Counted from the first letter of the stretch, positions 27,134-37,047 are shown. The stretch: DNA of 64,000 nt from Porphyromonadaceae bacterium W3.11 (GCA_030434245.1 JAUISX010000005.1:62001-126000), one strand, 5' to 3'. Numbers and translations are program-made. Notes: a model not told the origin generated them from the letters alone.

Positions 27134-27186
27134 CCAACAGCATAGTACTAGCTATTTTGCTTCTAGTACTATGCTGTTGGTTTTTT
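27134..27186 (+). terminator. Strong terminator before the TonB receptor gene
   Basis: Perfect 18-bp inverted repeat ccaacagcatagtactag (27134-27151) / ctagtactatgctgttgg (27163-27180) and six T. It splits the surface locus in two, or attenuates read-through into the receptor. Confidence 0.9.
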
Positions 27187-27211
27187 GAAATTAATCGTAT
27201 TAATAAAAAGT

Positions 27212-29968
27212 ATGCAAAAAATTACAAAGCTGTTATCAGCTTTCTCCGTACTACTGATGTTGGTACTCCCACTACAAGCTCAAGAGAGTCGTACCTCCCT
27301 TGAGGGCAGGGTAGTGGATGCTGTATCCAATCAACCAGTGAGTGGTGTGTTAGTAACACTTCAGGGGAGCGGGCTTCAAGTGACTACAGGAGGTGATGGA
27401 ACCTTTACATTTATTAATGTAGAACCAGGTAAAACACTTCTTTATATCACTTCATCTATTCATCAATCCAAAGAGTATGAGGTCGTTATTGTTAAAGGCC
27501 GTGAGAATAGACTTGATGATATAGAAGTTGTTCAGATATCAACGGATGATAGTTCCTTATACGCGGGATTAGTGAATGAGATGGAGTTAGGTATGGGTGA
27601 TGATGAAGCATCACTACAGGAGATCAGTACGATGATGACCTTTTCCAGTGATGTTTATTTGCAAAAGTCTGGTTACCAACTCTCACAATTTCGTCATCGT
27701 ACTCGAGGGTATGATAGTAAGTATGAGGAGCGTTATATCAATGGTGTGAATTTCAATGAAGGAGTGAGAGGCGTATTCAACTACTCATCCATTGGAGCAC
27801 TTAATGATTTGACTCGTAATGGTAACCGTATTAACTACCTGAGTAATTCTAATTTCTCATTTGGTAAGTTGGGTGGTTCCGAGGATATTAATATGCGCCC
27901 ATCTAATTATGCCAAGGGGGGAAAAGCAACTATTTCAGGGACTAATAGAAATTATTATTCACGTATTATTCTTAGTTATAATACAGGCTTGATGGATAAT
28001 GGTTGGGCCTTTACAGCAGGTATCGGCGGTAGATACTCACATGAGGGGGCGATTGCAGGAGTATTCTATCGTAATATCTCGTATATGCTAGGTGCTGAGA
28101 AAGTATGGGACAAGGGACGTCATAGTCTAAGCTTTATTACCTTTGGCTCTCCAGTGCAGAGAGGGCAGCAAGGTGCCTCTGTGGAGGAAGCATTAAAGCT
28201 TGTTGGCTGTAACACATACAACCCCAACTGGGGATATCAGAATGGTAAGAAACGTAATGCACGTGTAGTGAAAAGTTGGGACCCAACAGCGATTCTTTCT
28301 CATGTATGGAAAATAAATGAAGAAACGACCCTAACTACAGGCCTTGCAGCACACTACAACCGATATGGTAAGAGTGCTCTAAACTGGTATAATGGTGTGG
28401 ACCCACGTCCTGATTATTATCGCTACCTACCATCTTATTTCTCACATACCCCTATCCTTGAGGAGTATTATCAAACGCTTTGGATGGGCGGTATTAATTC
28501 TCAAATCAATTGGGATAGGCTATATGAAGTCAATCATATGAACAATATTGCAGGAGATGGGTCTGCGATTTATATGGTTGAGGAAAGAAGAAGCGACTTA
28601 GGTGAGATTGCATTCAATAGCACGCTCAATAAACGCATTTCTCGTCATGTCAAGTTATCGGCTGGACTTGAGTACAAATATTCATTCTCAAAGCAATTTA
28701 AGACTGTCGATGACCTTATGGGAGCTGACTATTTGCTTGATGTAGATAAATTCAGCGAAAGAGACTTCCCAGGTAATACAGAAGTTGTAACAAATGACTT
28801 GAATAAACCTGGACGCCGTGTTTGGGAAGGAGATGTCTTTGGTTATGACTATAGATACCGTATTCATAATGCAGGACTATGGGTTCAAAATGTCCACAAT
28901 TATAATAACATTGACCTCTATTATGGTGCTAAGCTAGGCTTGAATACCATCCAACGAGAGGGTAAAATGCGTAATGGTCGTTTCCCAGATAACTCCTTTG
29001 GACGCTCAGACTGGCATACACAAGTAACGATGGAAGGTAAGGCGGGAGTCACATATAAATTCAGTGGTCGCCACTTCCTAAATGCTAATGCTAGCTACCA
29101 GCAAGTGCCACATAACGAAAGAGAGATGTTTGTAGCTCCTGATGTTACAGATCAAGTGGTACCAAGTCTTAAGCCTCTTGAAGTAGCTAGTGCTGACCTC
29201 AATTACGTATTCACCACCCCAAAGATTCGTGGACGACTCGGATTATTCTACACTAAATTCTGGAATGATATGCGTAAGAATTCATACTATAATGACCAGA
29301 TGCGTACATTTATTCATCATAATATATATGATGTTGGACGAACTCATAGAGGTATAGAATTAGGTGTTGAATATAAGCCTACCGACGCTCTGACATTTGA
29401 TTTAATTGGTACCATTGGTCAGTATTACTACGATAAAGACGCTATGGGTGTGATGAATTCGGGCAATGGTATGATTAATAATGAAATAGAGAAAGTTTAT
29501 CTTAAGAATCTTTACCTTGGTGGAGTTCCACAGATGTTGGGCACCTTTGGTATTGGTTACTTCTATAACTATTGGTTCTTTAATGTCAATGTTAATGGCT
29601 TTGGTATGAACCATATTGACATTGCTCCTGTCCGGAGAATGGCATCAGCCTATACGAATGTGATACCAGAAGGAGTTCCCGGTTACGATCCAGATATTTG
29701 GGCTAATTATAAAGAACTTACTACTCAAGAGCGCTTCAAGGGTGGTGCTACGGTTGATCTAAGTATTGGTAAGATACTTTATCTAAAGAATAGAGATAGG
29801 ATTAACTTCAACTTCTCTGTTAATAACCTTCTGAATAAGACCGATATTCGTACCGGTGGATATGAGCAAGGACGAGTAAGAATGGATCGCCCTGCATCAC
29901 TATTGGGAAATAAACACTTCTATATGCAGGGGATAAACTTCTTTTTCAATGCAAGTTACAACTGGTAA
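27212..29968 (+). CDS. TonB-dependent outer-membrane receptor
   Basis: A 918-residue receptor: signal peptide (MQKITKLLSAFSVLLMLVLP, cut after LQAQ), a carboxypeptidase-regulatory-like domain (SLEGRVVDAVSNQPVSGVLV), a plug, then a long barrel (GLEYKYSFSKQ, GVEYKPTDALTFDLIG) ending in FFFNASYNW with terminal aromatic. ATG 27212 is preferred to the in-frame TTG 27185, which overlaps the terminator tail. No SusD-like partner is present. Neighbours with nuclease and ligand-binding domains suggest import of nucleic-acid fragments, nucleosides or phosphate compounds, but the cargo is inference. Confidence 0.88.
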   Translation: MQKITKLLSAFSVLLMLVLPLQAQESRTSLEGRVVDAVSNQPVSGVLVTLQGSGLQVTTGGDGTFTFINVEPGKTLLYITSSIHQSKEYEVVIVKGRENRLDDIEVVQISTDDSSLYAGLVNEMELGMGDDEASLQEISTMMTFSSDVYLQKSGYQLSQFRHRTRGYDSKYEERYINGVNFNEGVRGVFNYSSIGALNDLTRNGNRINYLSNSNFSFGKLGGSEDINMRPSNYAKGGKATISGTNRNYYSRIILSYNTGLMDNGWAFTAGIGGRYSHEGAIAGVFYRNISYMLGAEKVWDKGRHSLSFITFGSPVQRGQQGASVEEALKLVGCNTYNPNWGYQNGKKRNARVVKSWDPTAILSHVWKINEETTLTTGLAAHYNRYGKSALNWYNGVDPRPDYYRYLPSYFSHTPILEEYYQTLWMGGINSQINWDRLYEVNHMNNIAGDGSAIYMVEERRSDLGEIAFNSTLNKRISRHVKLSAGLEYKYSFSKQFKTVDDLMGADYLLDVDKFSERDFPGNTEVVTNDLNKPGRRVWEGDVFGYDYRYRIHNAGLWVQNVHNYNNIDLYYGAKLGLNTIQREGKMRNGRFPDNSFGRSDWHTQVTMEGKAGVTYKFSGRHFLNANASYQQVPHNEREMFVAPDVTDQVVPSLKPLEVASADLNYVFTTPKIRGRLGLFYTKFWNDMRKNSYYNDQMRTFIHHNIYDVGRTHRGIELGVEYKPTDALTFDLIGTIGQYYYDKDAMGVMNSGNGMINNEIEKVYLKNLYLGGVPQMLGTFGIGYFYNYWFFNVNVNGFGMNHIDIAPVRRMASAYTNVIPEGVPGYDPDIWANYKELTTQERFKGGATVDLSIGKILYLKNRDRINFNFSVNNLLNKTDIRTGGYEQGRVRMDRPASLLGNKHFYMQGINFFFNASYNW

Positions 29969-30015
29969 TGAGGTGAGAAATAAATATAATAGAATATAAT
30001 TTACGAATAATAAAT

Positions 30016-32013
30016 ATGAAGATTAATAAGTTATTTGTAGCTCTAGTAGCTTTGATGGCACTAAGCTTGATTTCTTGCGAAAGAAAATATGATGCACCTC
30101 TATTGACTGAGCCTGTGCTAAAGGATGAGTTGAAGAAGCCTACCATGACCATTGCTGAATTTAAGCAACTGTATGCTTCTCTTGGAGCTGATGCAGATAC
30201 CAATATTGATAAGGACATAATCCTTCATGGAGTAGTTGTGGGTAACGACATTGAAGGCAGTATCTACAAACAAATTTTTATCGAGGATGCCACAGGAGGT
30301 CTTCCTATCTCTATCGACTCATATAACCTTTCAAGTGAGTATCCCGTAGGGCAAAAACTAGCGATTCAGCTAAAAGGATTGGGTGCTGTAAAGTATCGTG
30401 GTTTATTACAAATCGGTGTTTCAGAGCCTTCTAAAGAGGGTCAGGATAAGCAGACTAGAATACCTATTGAGTTATTTAGAGAAAGGACTGGCAAGGACGG
30501 ATGGCCTAAGACAGAGGCGGCTGAACCTCATCTAGTATCGTTATCAGAAGTAAGTAAATATACAGGACGATTAGTAAAGCTTGAGGGCGTTTATTTCGTT
30601 GATGGTGGAAAGGAAACATTTGCACCAAAGGGGCAGTCTGCTAATCGTACTCTAAAGGATCATAAAGGAAATAATGTGATTGTGCGTACTAGTGGGTATG
30701 CTAAATTTACTAATGACCTTTTACCATTAGGGACAGGTACTGTAGTTGCTATTGTTTCTGAGTTTAATGGTGCACCTCAGTTGCTTATTCGTGAGCGAGA
30801 TGATGTATATGGTTTTGATGGTAAAGATCCTATAGGTAATAATACCCCTGATACTCCTGATAATGGTGGTAATACTACAGCTACAAAACAAATTATAGAT
30901 GCTCCTTTTGCTTCTGAACTTTTACCATTCGTAGCACAGTCTGTCAAAGGCGATCAAGTGTGGAAAATTAATACTCAATTCAAGAATGCTAATATCTCTG
31001 GTTTTTTTAATAATCAGAATAACGAAAATGAAGACTGGCTTGTATCTCCAGCCATGGATCTAACCGAAACAAAAGATGGATATATCCACTTCATGCACAC
31101 TTGGAATAAAGGTGATGTGAGCCTAATGAAAGAACAGCTTACAGTTTGGTTTAGTACTGATTATACCGACGATGTTACAAAAGCAAAATGGACCCAAGCT
31201 ACTATTCCAAACTATCCATCGGGAACAGACTGGAATAACGTGGAATCTGGAAACATTCAATTTCCTGCATCTGTACTTGGAAAAAGTAATGTGCGTTTTG
31301 CTATGAAATATAGTTGTACTAATGCTTCATCTGGTACATGGCAGATCAAAGAGCTAAAAACCTTTGTGGATAAGGGTTCCCTAGTTGGTGGTAGTACGCC
31401 TACTCCTACTCCTACTCCAAATCCAGATCCAACCCCTGATCCAAATCCAGATCCAACACCGAACCCAACCCCAGGAGATAACCAATTGCTGTTCCCTGGC
31501 TCTAACTTTGAAGACTTTGCTGCTTTTACAGCATCCTTGAATAAGTATGGATTATCTATTGGCGAGCAAAGTGCTGCTGGTGAAGGTCGTAATAATTCTA
31601 AGGCGTTGAAATTAGCTACAACTGTTGGTGATAAGAATAGCTATGTCTTTACTACGTTGGTACAAGAGGGCTACTCTCTTGAAGGCAAGTCAAAAATTAT
31701 CTTTTATGTTAAAGGAACTTCAGCCAGTTCCTTGTCATGTAATGTGTACACTACTAAAGCAGAAAAACCAACAATGGGTGTTGACTATAAGTGCTTCAAT
31801 CTAGGAGATCTAAGTGGTAGTGATGCCATGTTACAGCCAACAGAAAAAAATGACTATAATGGCAATATTGATACCAAAGATGAGTGGCGAAAGGTAACAC
31901 TTGATATAAGTACGTCAGTTCCTAATAAAGATGCAGGAGATATGTTGTTTGCCCTAAAGGTAGGAAAAACAGCTACTTATAATCTCTTAATTGATGATAT
32001 CACTGTAGAGTAA
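30016..32013 (+). CDS. DUF5689 surface lipoprotein with jelly-roll and duplicated C-terminal domain
   Basis: A 665-residue lipoprotein (lipobox LSLISCERK, Cys21). Residues 40-270 are a DUF5689 domain, an OB-fold-like domain common in Bacteroidota surface proteins (IILHGVVVGNDIEGSIYKQI, FIEDATGGLPISID). Then come a choice-of-anchor J domain (about 295-460), a TPTPTPTPNPDPTPDPNPD linker and the same C-terminal domain as the gene at 25020. OB-fold domains often bind nucleic acid, which fits the nuclease neighbours. It follows the TonB receptor by 47 bases and precedes the EEP nuclease by 13, so the three form one operon. Confidence 0.78.
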   Translation: MKINKLFVALVALMALSLISCERKYDAPLLTEPVLKDELKKPTMTIAEFKQLYASLGADADTNIDKDIILHGVVVGNDIEGSIYKQIFIEDATGGLPISIDSYNLSSEYPVGQKLAIQLKGLGAVKYRGLLQIGVSEPSKEGQDKQTRIPIELFRERTGKDGWPKTEAAEPHLVSLSEVSKYTGRLVKLEGVYFVDGGKETFAPKGQSANRTLKDHKGNNVIVRTSGYAKFTNDLLPLGTGTVVAIVSEFNGAPQLLIRERDDVYGFDGKDPIGNNTPDTPDNGGNTTATKQIIDAPFASELLPFVAQSVKGDQVWKINTQFKNANISGFFNNQNNENEDWLVSPAMDLTETKDGYIHFMHTWNKGDVSLMKEQLTVWFSTDYTDDVTKAKWTQATIPNYPSGTDWNNVESGNIQFPASVLGKSNVRFAMKYSCTNASSGTWQIKELKTFVDKGSLVGGSTPTPTPTPNPDPTPDPNPDPTPNPTPGDNQLLFPGSNFEDFAAFTASLNKYGLSIGEQSAAGEGRNNSKALKLATTVGDKNSYVFTTLVQEGYSLEGKSKIIFYVKGTSASSLSCNVYTTKAEKPTMGVDYKCFNLGDLSGSDAMLQPTEKNDYNGNIDTKDEWRKVTLDISTSVPNKDAGDMLFALKVGKTATYNLLIDDITVE

Positions 32014-32026
32014 AGGGCTTTGAGAT

Positions 32027-33100
32027 ATGAAGATTTTATTTAGAAATAAACTGTGGCTCTTATCATTGCTGAGTATCCTACTATTAAATGGTTGTGGGAC
32101 AACACAGCAGGTAAAGCATAATGATGCCGCTCATAAGACCTACGAAACCTATGCCATTGGCTTTTACAATGTAGAGAATCTCTGGCATCCAAGCGTAGAT
32201 CCTAATAATCCTAGGGATACAGATTATGTACCTGACGGTCCGTATAATTGGACCATGCCAAAGTACGAAAGAAAACTAGATAACTTAGCCCAAGTTGTTA
32301 GTAAGTTGGGTCGTGATCATACTCCATATGGAGCTGCATTTATTGGTATAGCTGAGATTGAGAATAGACAAGTTCTCGAAGATTTAGTAAAACGACCAGC
32401 AATCGCAGATTTAGGACTTAAAGTGATTCATGAAGAGGGGCCAGACCGTAGAGGTATCGATGTAGCTGCAATCTACAACCCAAGTATCTTTAAGCTGATT
32501 AGTTATAAGTGTTATGCCTATCCTAAGCTCAAAGAAAATCCGACATTTGTTACTCGTGACCAACTATTGGTAACAGGGATGCTAGCTGGAGAGAAGGTTC
32601 ACTTTATAGTGATGCACTGGCCTAGTAGATATGGAGGTAAGACTAGTGACTACCTTAGAGTAAATGCTGCTAAGCTGACCAATCGCATTATGGACGAAAT
32701 TTACGCTGAGGATCCTAGTGCTAAGATTATTATCATGGGCGACCTTAATGATGACCCTACTAATGTCAGCAGTTTAGAAATTCTAAAGGGTAAAGAAACA
32801 CGTGAAGAAGTAGAGCCTAGGGGCTTATACAATCCAGCATTGTCCATTTATAAAGATGGGATAGGAACCCTAGTATATCAAAATAAGTGGAATTTCTTTG
32901 ATCAGATGATGGTTAATTATAATTACCTTCATGGTAATGGCCTTAACTATTGGAAAATGGAGATCTTTAATCGTGATTTCCTTATTACCCAAGAGGGTAA
33001 AAAGAAAGGATGGCCATTCCGTTCATTTGATGGCAATTCATTTACTGAAGGATATAGTGACCACTTCCCTGTCGTTATTTACTTAGTTAAGGAGAAGTAA
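32027..33100 (+). CDS. EEP-family nuclease/phosphatase lipoprotein
   Basis: A 357-residue lipoprotein (lipobox LLLNGCGTT, Cys23) of the endonuclease/exonuclease/phosphatase fold. The motif series is complete: FYNVENLW (metal-binding Asn), IGIAEIENRQVL (metal Glu), RRGIDVAAIYNP, FIVMHWPSRYGG (catalytic His), IIIMGDLNDDP (Asp/Asn) and YSDHFPV (final Asp-His). Such proteins act as surface DNases or sugar-phosphate phosphodiesterases. As the last gene of the receptor operon it probably finishes degradation of the material the locus captures. Confidence 0.85.
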   Translation: MKILFRNKLWLLSLLSILLLNGCGTTQQVKHNDAAHKTYETYAIGFYNVENLWHPSVDPNNPRDTDYVPDGPYNWTMPKYERKLDNLAQVVSKLGRDHTPYGAAFIGIAEIENRQVLEDLVKRPAIADLGLKVIHEEGPDRRGIDVAAIYNPSIFKLISYKCYAYPKLKENPTFVTRDQLLVTGMLAGEKVHFIVMHWPSRYGGKTSDYLRVNAAKLTNRIMDEIYAEDPSAKIIIMGDLNDDPTNVSSLEILKGKETREEVEPRGLYNPALSIYKDGIGTLVYQNKWNFFDQMMVNYNYLHGNGLNYWKMEIFNRDFLITQEGKKKGWPFRSFDGNSFTEGYSDHFPVVIYLVKEK

Positions 33101-33133
33101 TACTCCATAGAGTAATGATATTAAATCCTATTG

Positions 33134-33178
33134 CGTGTCTGGATGTCTTATTTAGAGATATCCAGACACGTTCGTTTT
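33134..33178 (+). terminator. Terminator of the surface operon
   Basis: cgtgtctggat (33134-33144) / atccagacacg (33160-33170) perfect over 11 bp, followed by ttcgttttt. Confidence 0.8.
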
Positions 33179-33525
33179 TCAGAAAGTATTTTTTTTCGAT
33201 AGCGGTCTACCACATCACTTTTGATATCCGAGTAGGTATTGGATCCATTTTTTAGCCTCTCAGCAGAGTCCTAAATAAATCTGTGGTTAGCACTTTGCAT
33301 AATAATTCTCGACTGTTATAGTCTGTTATTTCATGGAGTTGCTGTAGTTGTTATACGAAAATTTCAGTAAATTGCTCTTGTGTAAGGCTTATGAAGTAAT
33401 TCCTTTTGAAAATAATTTTTCTTTATCAAGGATGTCATTTCTCTAGCACTTACATGCTAATGGAGACAAAATATGTGTTTCTATTATAGCTAAAAGATGA
33501 AATAATTATTTTAAAACTAACTCTT
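33179..33525 (+). other. Gene-free region upstream of msrAB
   Basis: About 350 bases without a convincing gene, RNA or repeat. The msrAB promoter must be here but no full TTTG/TAnnTTTG match was found. Confidence 0.35.
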
Positions 33526-34533
33526 ATGATTGCAAGTAAATTATTAGTGATATACCTAGCGGGGGGCTGTTTCTGGGGCGTCGAACATTATATGAAGCTC
33601 TTACCTGGTGTGGTTGATACCGAAGTGGGTTTTGCGAATAGCAGAGTCGAGAATCCATCTTATCGTGAAGTCTGTACTGGCAATACTAATGCCGTAGAGA
33701 CTGTAAAGGTGCTTTACGATCCAGAGGTGACCTCGTTAAGCTTTCTTCTCGATCAATTTTTCCTCATTATTGATCCCGTGTCAGTTAATAGGCAAGGTAA
33801 TGATATGGGCACACAGTATCGCACGGGTGTTTATTATACTGACCCTGTAGATAGACCTATTGTGATGCGTTCCTTAGCAAGGTTACAGGCTAAGTATTCT
33901 AAGCCTTTGGTTGTGGAGGCTGAAGAATTAGTAAACTTTTATGCAGCTGAGTTGGAGCATCAGGATTATCTTGAAGCTCAGCCTGGAGGATATTGTCATG
34001 TCCCTAGGGAGATGTTTCGCTCAGCTAAAGAGGCTAAAGTCCCTGCCAATTCCATTGAAAAGGATAAAGCTTTGCGGGATAATGAAAGAAAAAGACTTGC
34101 TGAAAGCGACGCGGATTTGAAGAAGCGACTAACACCAATTCAGTATGATGTGACGCAACATGAATCCACAGAGATGCCGTATCGTAATGAGTATGATCAG
34201 CATTTTAAGGAAGGTATCTATGTGGATGTTATCTCAGGAGAGCCGCTATTTAGCTCCACAGATAAGTTTGATTCGGGATGTGGCTGGCCAGCCTTCAGTA
34301 AGCCTATCAACAGTCAAATTATAGAGGAAAAAGTTGATGATTCTATGGGAATGGTTCGAACAGAGGTCAGGAGTAAATCTGGCAAAGCCCACTTGGGTCA
34401 TGTCTTTCAGGATGGGCCAAAGTCTCTGGGAGGTAACCGCTACTGCATCAATAGTGCTTCCTTAAGATTTGTCGCTAAGGAAGATATGGAGAAAGAGGGA
34501 TATGGTGATTATCTTTATCTTTTTAAGAAGTAA
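33526..34533 (+). CDS. msrAB: Fused methionine sulfoxide reductase A/B
   Basis: A 335-residue fusion that repairs both epimers of methionine sulfoxide. MsrA domain: residues 8-160 with [11 protein letters not shown], catalytic Cys15, and [17 protein letters not shown]. MsrB domain: about 195-335 with [20 protein letters not shown] and the catalytic Cys in [12 protein letters not shown]. The CxxC pairs that bind zinc in many MsrB are absent. There is no signal peptide, so it is probably cytoplasmic. Single gene. Confidence 0.95.
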   Translation: MIASKLLVIYLAGGCFWGVEHYMKLLPGVVDTEVGFANSRVENPSYREVCTGNTNAVETVKVLYDPEVTSLSFLLDQFFLIIDPVSVNRQGNDMGTQYRTGVYYTDPVDRPIVMRSLARLQAKYSKPLVVEAEELVNFYAAELEHQDYLEAQPGGYCHVPREMFRSAKEAKVPANSIEKDKALRDNERKRLAESDADLKKRLTPIQYDVTQHESTEMPYRNEYDQHFKEGIYVDVISGEPLFSSTDKFDSGCGWPAFSKPINSQIIEEKVDDSMGMVRTEVRSKSGKAHLGHVFQDGPKSLGGNRYCINSASLRFVAKEDMEKEGYGDYLYLFKK

Positions 34534-34728
34534 TTTTATTCCTCCTTTAGGGAAATATGTTTATGATGAGATATTAAATGATGATACCTTTAATAAGGTG
34601 CTGTTAATGTCTTGATGAGAATGTTGCACGAAAAACCGGCTAAAATTATTGCGTATATCATTGATTATTAGTATCTTTAGTGTGTAATTAAGGGGAGAAT
34701 ATAGTATTGATTTATAGCGACAATAGTT

Positions 34729-35853
34729 ATGGGATTCAAGCAAACGAGCAACAATGCACCCTCATTTACTGAGGTGTTTACCGAATTGAGAAGTTCTAGA
34801 GCACGCAATGAGTTTCTAGAGCAAATTGACAAACTCATTGATTGGAGACCATTTCAAACGCTCATAAATAAAAAGCTAAATAAGAGAGCTGAAGCGAAAG
34901 GCGAACCTACTTATGATGGAGTCCTAATGTTTAAGATCCTGCTTTTAGAGACGTGGTATAATTTGAGTGACCGAGCCGTTGAAGAACGTATTAACGACTC
35001 CATCAGCTTTGGTAAGTTTCTTGACATTGATATGGAACACGTCTCTCCCGATCACAGCACCATTTGTCGTTTTCGCAATGCGATTGTAGAGAAAGGCTTG
35101 TGGGATAAACTTTTGAGCCTTCTCAATAAGCAGCTACAACGCCATGGGATTATGAAGATTGAGACGGGAGCATTGGTTGATGCAAGTATAGTTGATAGCC
35201 CATATGCCCCCGATGGTTCTGTCAAGATAGAAGTCGCCGAGGATAGAGAGGACACCAGAAGCGAAGAAGCTAAAGAGGAAGAGCGGAGCTATCAAGTAAA
35301 AGTGGGTAGCGCGAAACTAGGTGTGGATACTGAAGCTCGCTGGGTGGTAAAATGTAAGAAGTTTAGATATGGGTACAAGAAACATGTCTTGACAGACGGT
35401 GAAGGACTTGTGCATACCCTTACCACCACATCTGCCAATGTCTCAGACACCACAGAATTTCCAACTCTCATAGAGAAAGGAGCCCTTCAAAAAGGAGTAA
35501 TGGTATTAGCCGATAAAGGGTACACCTCCAAGGCCAATAGAGAACATTTATCTGGTCACGGGCTCAAAGATGGGATAATGAGAAAAGCGACAAAGGGGAA
35601 GCCACTTAGTGATAAAGATAAAGAATTCAACCGACAGATAAGCCAGTATCGAAATAAAATTGAGCGTACTTTTGGAAGTATCAGGCGCTGGTTTCACGGA
35701 GGGAGGTGCCGATATCGAGGGTTAGCTAAGACGCATGCACAAAATATACTTGAAGCCATTTGCTACAACATCAAAAGAGCTCCCCAGTTATACCTCAATA
35801 CATTATTGAAAAATGAAGAAGCCTCTATAAGAGGAGCACTTGTTATGAGATAA
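34729..35853 (+). CDS. IS5-family transposase
   Basis: A 374-residue transposase with an N-terminal DUF772-type domain (YDGVLMFKILLLETWYNLSD, DHSTICRFRN) and a DDE catalytic domain: Asp in ALVDASIVDSP, Asp in VLADKGYTSKANRE and Glu in YRNKIERTFGSIRRWFHGGRCRYRG (the Y-2-R-3-E signature of the IS4/IS5 groups). A charged insert (EDREDTRSEEAKEEERS) lies between the first two. It is full length and presumably active. Confidence 0.93.
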   Translation: MGFKQTSNNAPSFTEVFTELRSSRARNEFLEQIDKLIDWRPFQTLINKKLNKRAEAKGEPTYDGVLMFKILLLETWYNLSDRAVEERINDSISFGKFLDIDMEHVSPDHSTICRFRNAIVEKGLWDKLLSLLNKQLQRHGIMKIETGALVDASIVDSPYAPDGSVKIEVAEDREDTRSEEAKEEERSYQVKVGSAKLGVDTEARWVVKCKKFRYGYKKHVLTDGEGLVHTLTTTSANVSDTTEFPTLIEKGALQKGVMVLADKGYTSKANREHLSGHGLKDGIMRKATKGKPLSDKDKEFNRQISQYRNKIERTFGSIRRWFHGGRCRYRGLAKTHAQNILEAICYNIKRAPQLYLNTLLKNEEASIRGALVMR

Positions 35854-35864
35854 GTACTAGAAAT

Positions 35865-35901
35865 CCTCTGTAAAAGCTCATATTTAGAGCTTTTACAGAG
35901 G
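35865..35901 (+). terminator. Hairpin after the transposase
   Basis: Perfect 15-bp inverted repeat cctctgtaaaagctc / gagcttttacagagg inside the IS, 11 bases after the transposase stop; no T-run, but likely to stop transcription leaving the element. Confidence 0.6.
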
Positions 35902-36025
35902 AGAATAATCAAAAAACAAGGCGATTTTTCAAGAAAGACAAGACGAAAATCTGCAAAAAGTCAGTCAAAAACGTCTAAACTCGAATGTGCAACAGTCTCT
36001 TGATACATATTATTTGCACAAATAG

Positions 36026-36069
36026 GACGCGTCACGTTCATTACATCATAGTACTGAACGTGACGCGTT
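36026..36069 (-). terminator. Hairpin after the EamA transporter gene
   Basis: gacgcgtcacgttca pairs with tgaacgtgacgcgtt (14 of 15). The T-run on the minus strand is weak. Confidence 0.55.
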
Positions 36070-36120
36070 CTATATTATACTGTATCAATTCTACTAAGAC
36101 ATGGTAAGTGCAAGGCTGAA

Positions 36121-37047
36121 TTATTCGGACAGTTGTTCACGTAGAGCGTCTTGCCTACTTTTACTTCGTGTAACGGTGTAAACACCAGAAATGACTAGTA
36201 GTCCAGCAATTAGTTTGATGATAGTAAAGTCCTCTAATCCCATAATTAGAGCTGCTATAGCTGTAATGATTGGTGACATATAGTTATACATAGCAATGAC
36301 TGTCGGACGTAGTCTTTTCTGCCCAATTGGGAGAAGGAAGTAGGCCACGAAGGTTGAGAATATCACTATAAAACCAAGCTCCTGATACGTACGCATTGAG
36401 AGTGTACTCCATGAAGTCTCAATGATAGGGCGATACGAGAAGGGTAAAACCAAAAAGAATGAAATCAGAAAAAGCCACTTCATTAACTCTACAGGAGAAT
36501 ATTTTAATATCAGGTTTTGGAATAGGGTAAGATATAAAGTGTAGTTAAGCGTTGCAAAAAGGGCCAATAATAATCCAAGTATAGAGAATTCCTGACCCGG
36601 AATTTTTCCAGTCTCTTTTGATAAAATGAGTAATAAAACTCCAGATAAACCAAGCATTACACCCAGTACCTTAGTTTTCGTTATAGGCTCTTTAAGAAAC
36701 AGAGCCGCTAAGATCATGGCAAAGATTGGACCTGTGGTTGTGACTAATGACTGACTGATAGGTGTCGTTAGTGCGATGGCGAAAGCAAAACCGCCCTGAT
36801 TGAATACGACCCCTGCTAATGCTGCACCGAACACCATTTTCAGGTCTTTTTTCTCTAACTTCTGACCCTTCATAAAAAAGGATACGATCCAGAAAAGAAG
36901 TGCACTAACCCCAAAGCGAGCGGACATATGCACCCATGGTGAAAGTATCCCCGTCGCTAAAAGGTCGTTAGAGAAAGGTCCGTTCAATCCGAAGATAAGA
37001 GTAGCGATCAAGATAGCTACGTGACCTCTTATTTTTTCTTTTGACAT
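36121..37047 (-). CDS. EamA-family (DMT) transporter
   Basis: A 308-residue inner-membrane protein with ten predicted helices in two EamA repeats (residues 8-145 and 160-295). Typical phrases are ATLIFGLNGPFSNDLLATGI and GVMLGLSGVLLLILSK in the first repeat and GLLVISGVYTVT at the end. DMT transporters export metabolites such as amino acids; substrate unknown. It is a single gene with a -7 box at 37091 and a hairpin after it. Confidence 0.88.
   Translation of the reverse strand: MSKEKIRGHVAILIATLIFGLNGPFSNDLLATGILSPWVHMSARFGVSALLFWIVSFFMKGQKLEKKDLKMVFGAALAGVVFNQGGFAFAIALTTPISQSLVTTTGPIFAMILAALFLKEPITKTKVLGVMLGLSGVLLLILSKETGKIPGQEFSILGLLLALFATLNYTLYLTLFQNLILKYSPVELMKWLFLISFFLVLPFSYRPIIETSWSTLSMRTYQELGFIVIFSTFVAYFLLPIGQKRLRPTVIAMYNYMSPIITAIAALIMGLEDFTIIKLIAGLLVISGVYTVTRSKSRQDALREQLSE

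Larger units (their letters stand above)
34617..35999 (+). mobile_element. IS5-family insertion sequence (IS1126-like), complete
   Basis: 1383 bp bounded by inverted repeats GAGAATGTTGCAC (34617-34629) and GTGCAACAGTCTC (35987-35999), 12 of 13 matching. It is flanked by the 5-bp direct repeat TTGAT (34612-34616 and 36000-36004), a target-site duplication, so it moved in as a unit. It carries one intact transposase, and a TATCTTTA box at 34672 may be its promoter. The resemblance to IS1126 of P. gingivalis is from memory of its length, ends and TSD. Confidence 0.85.
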
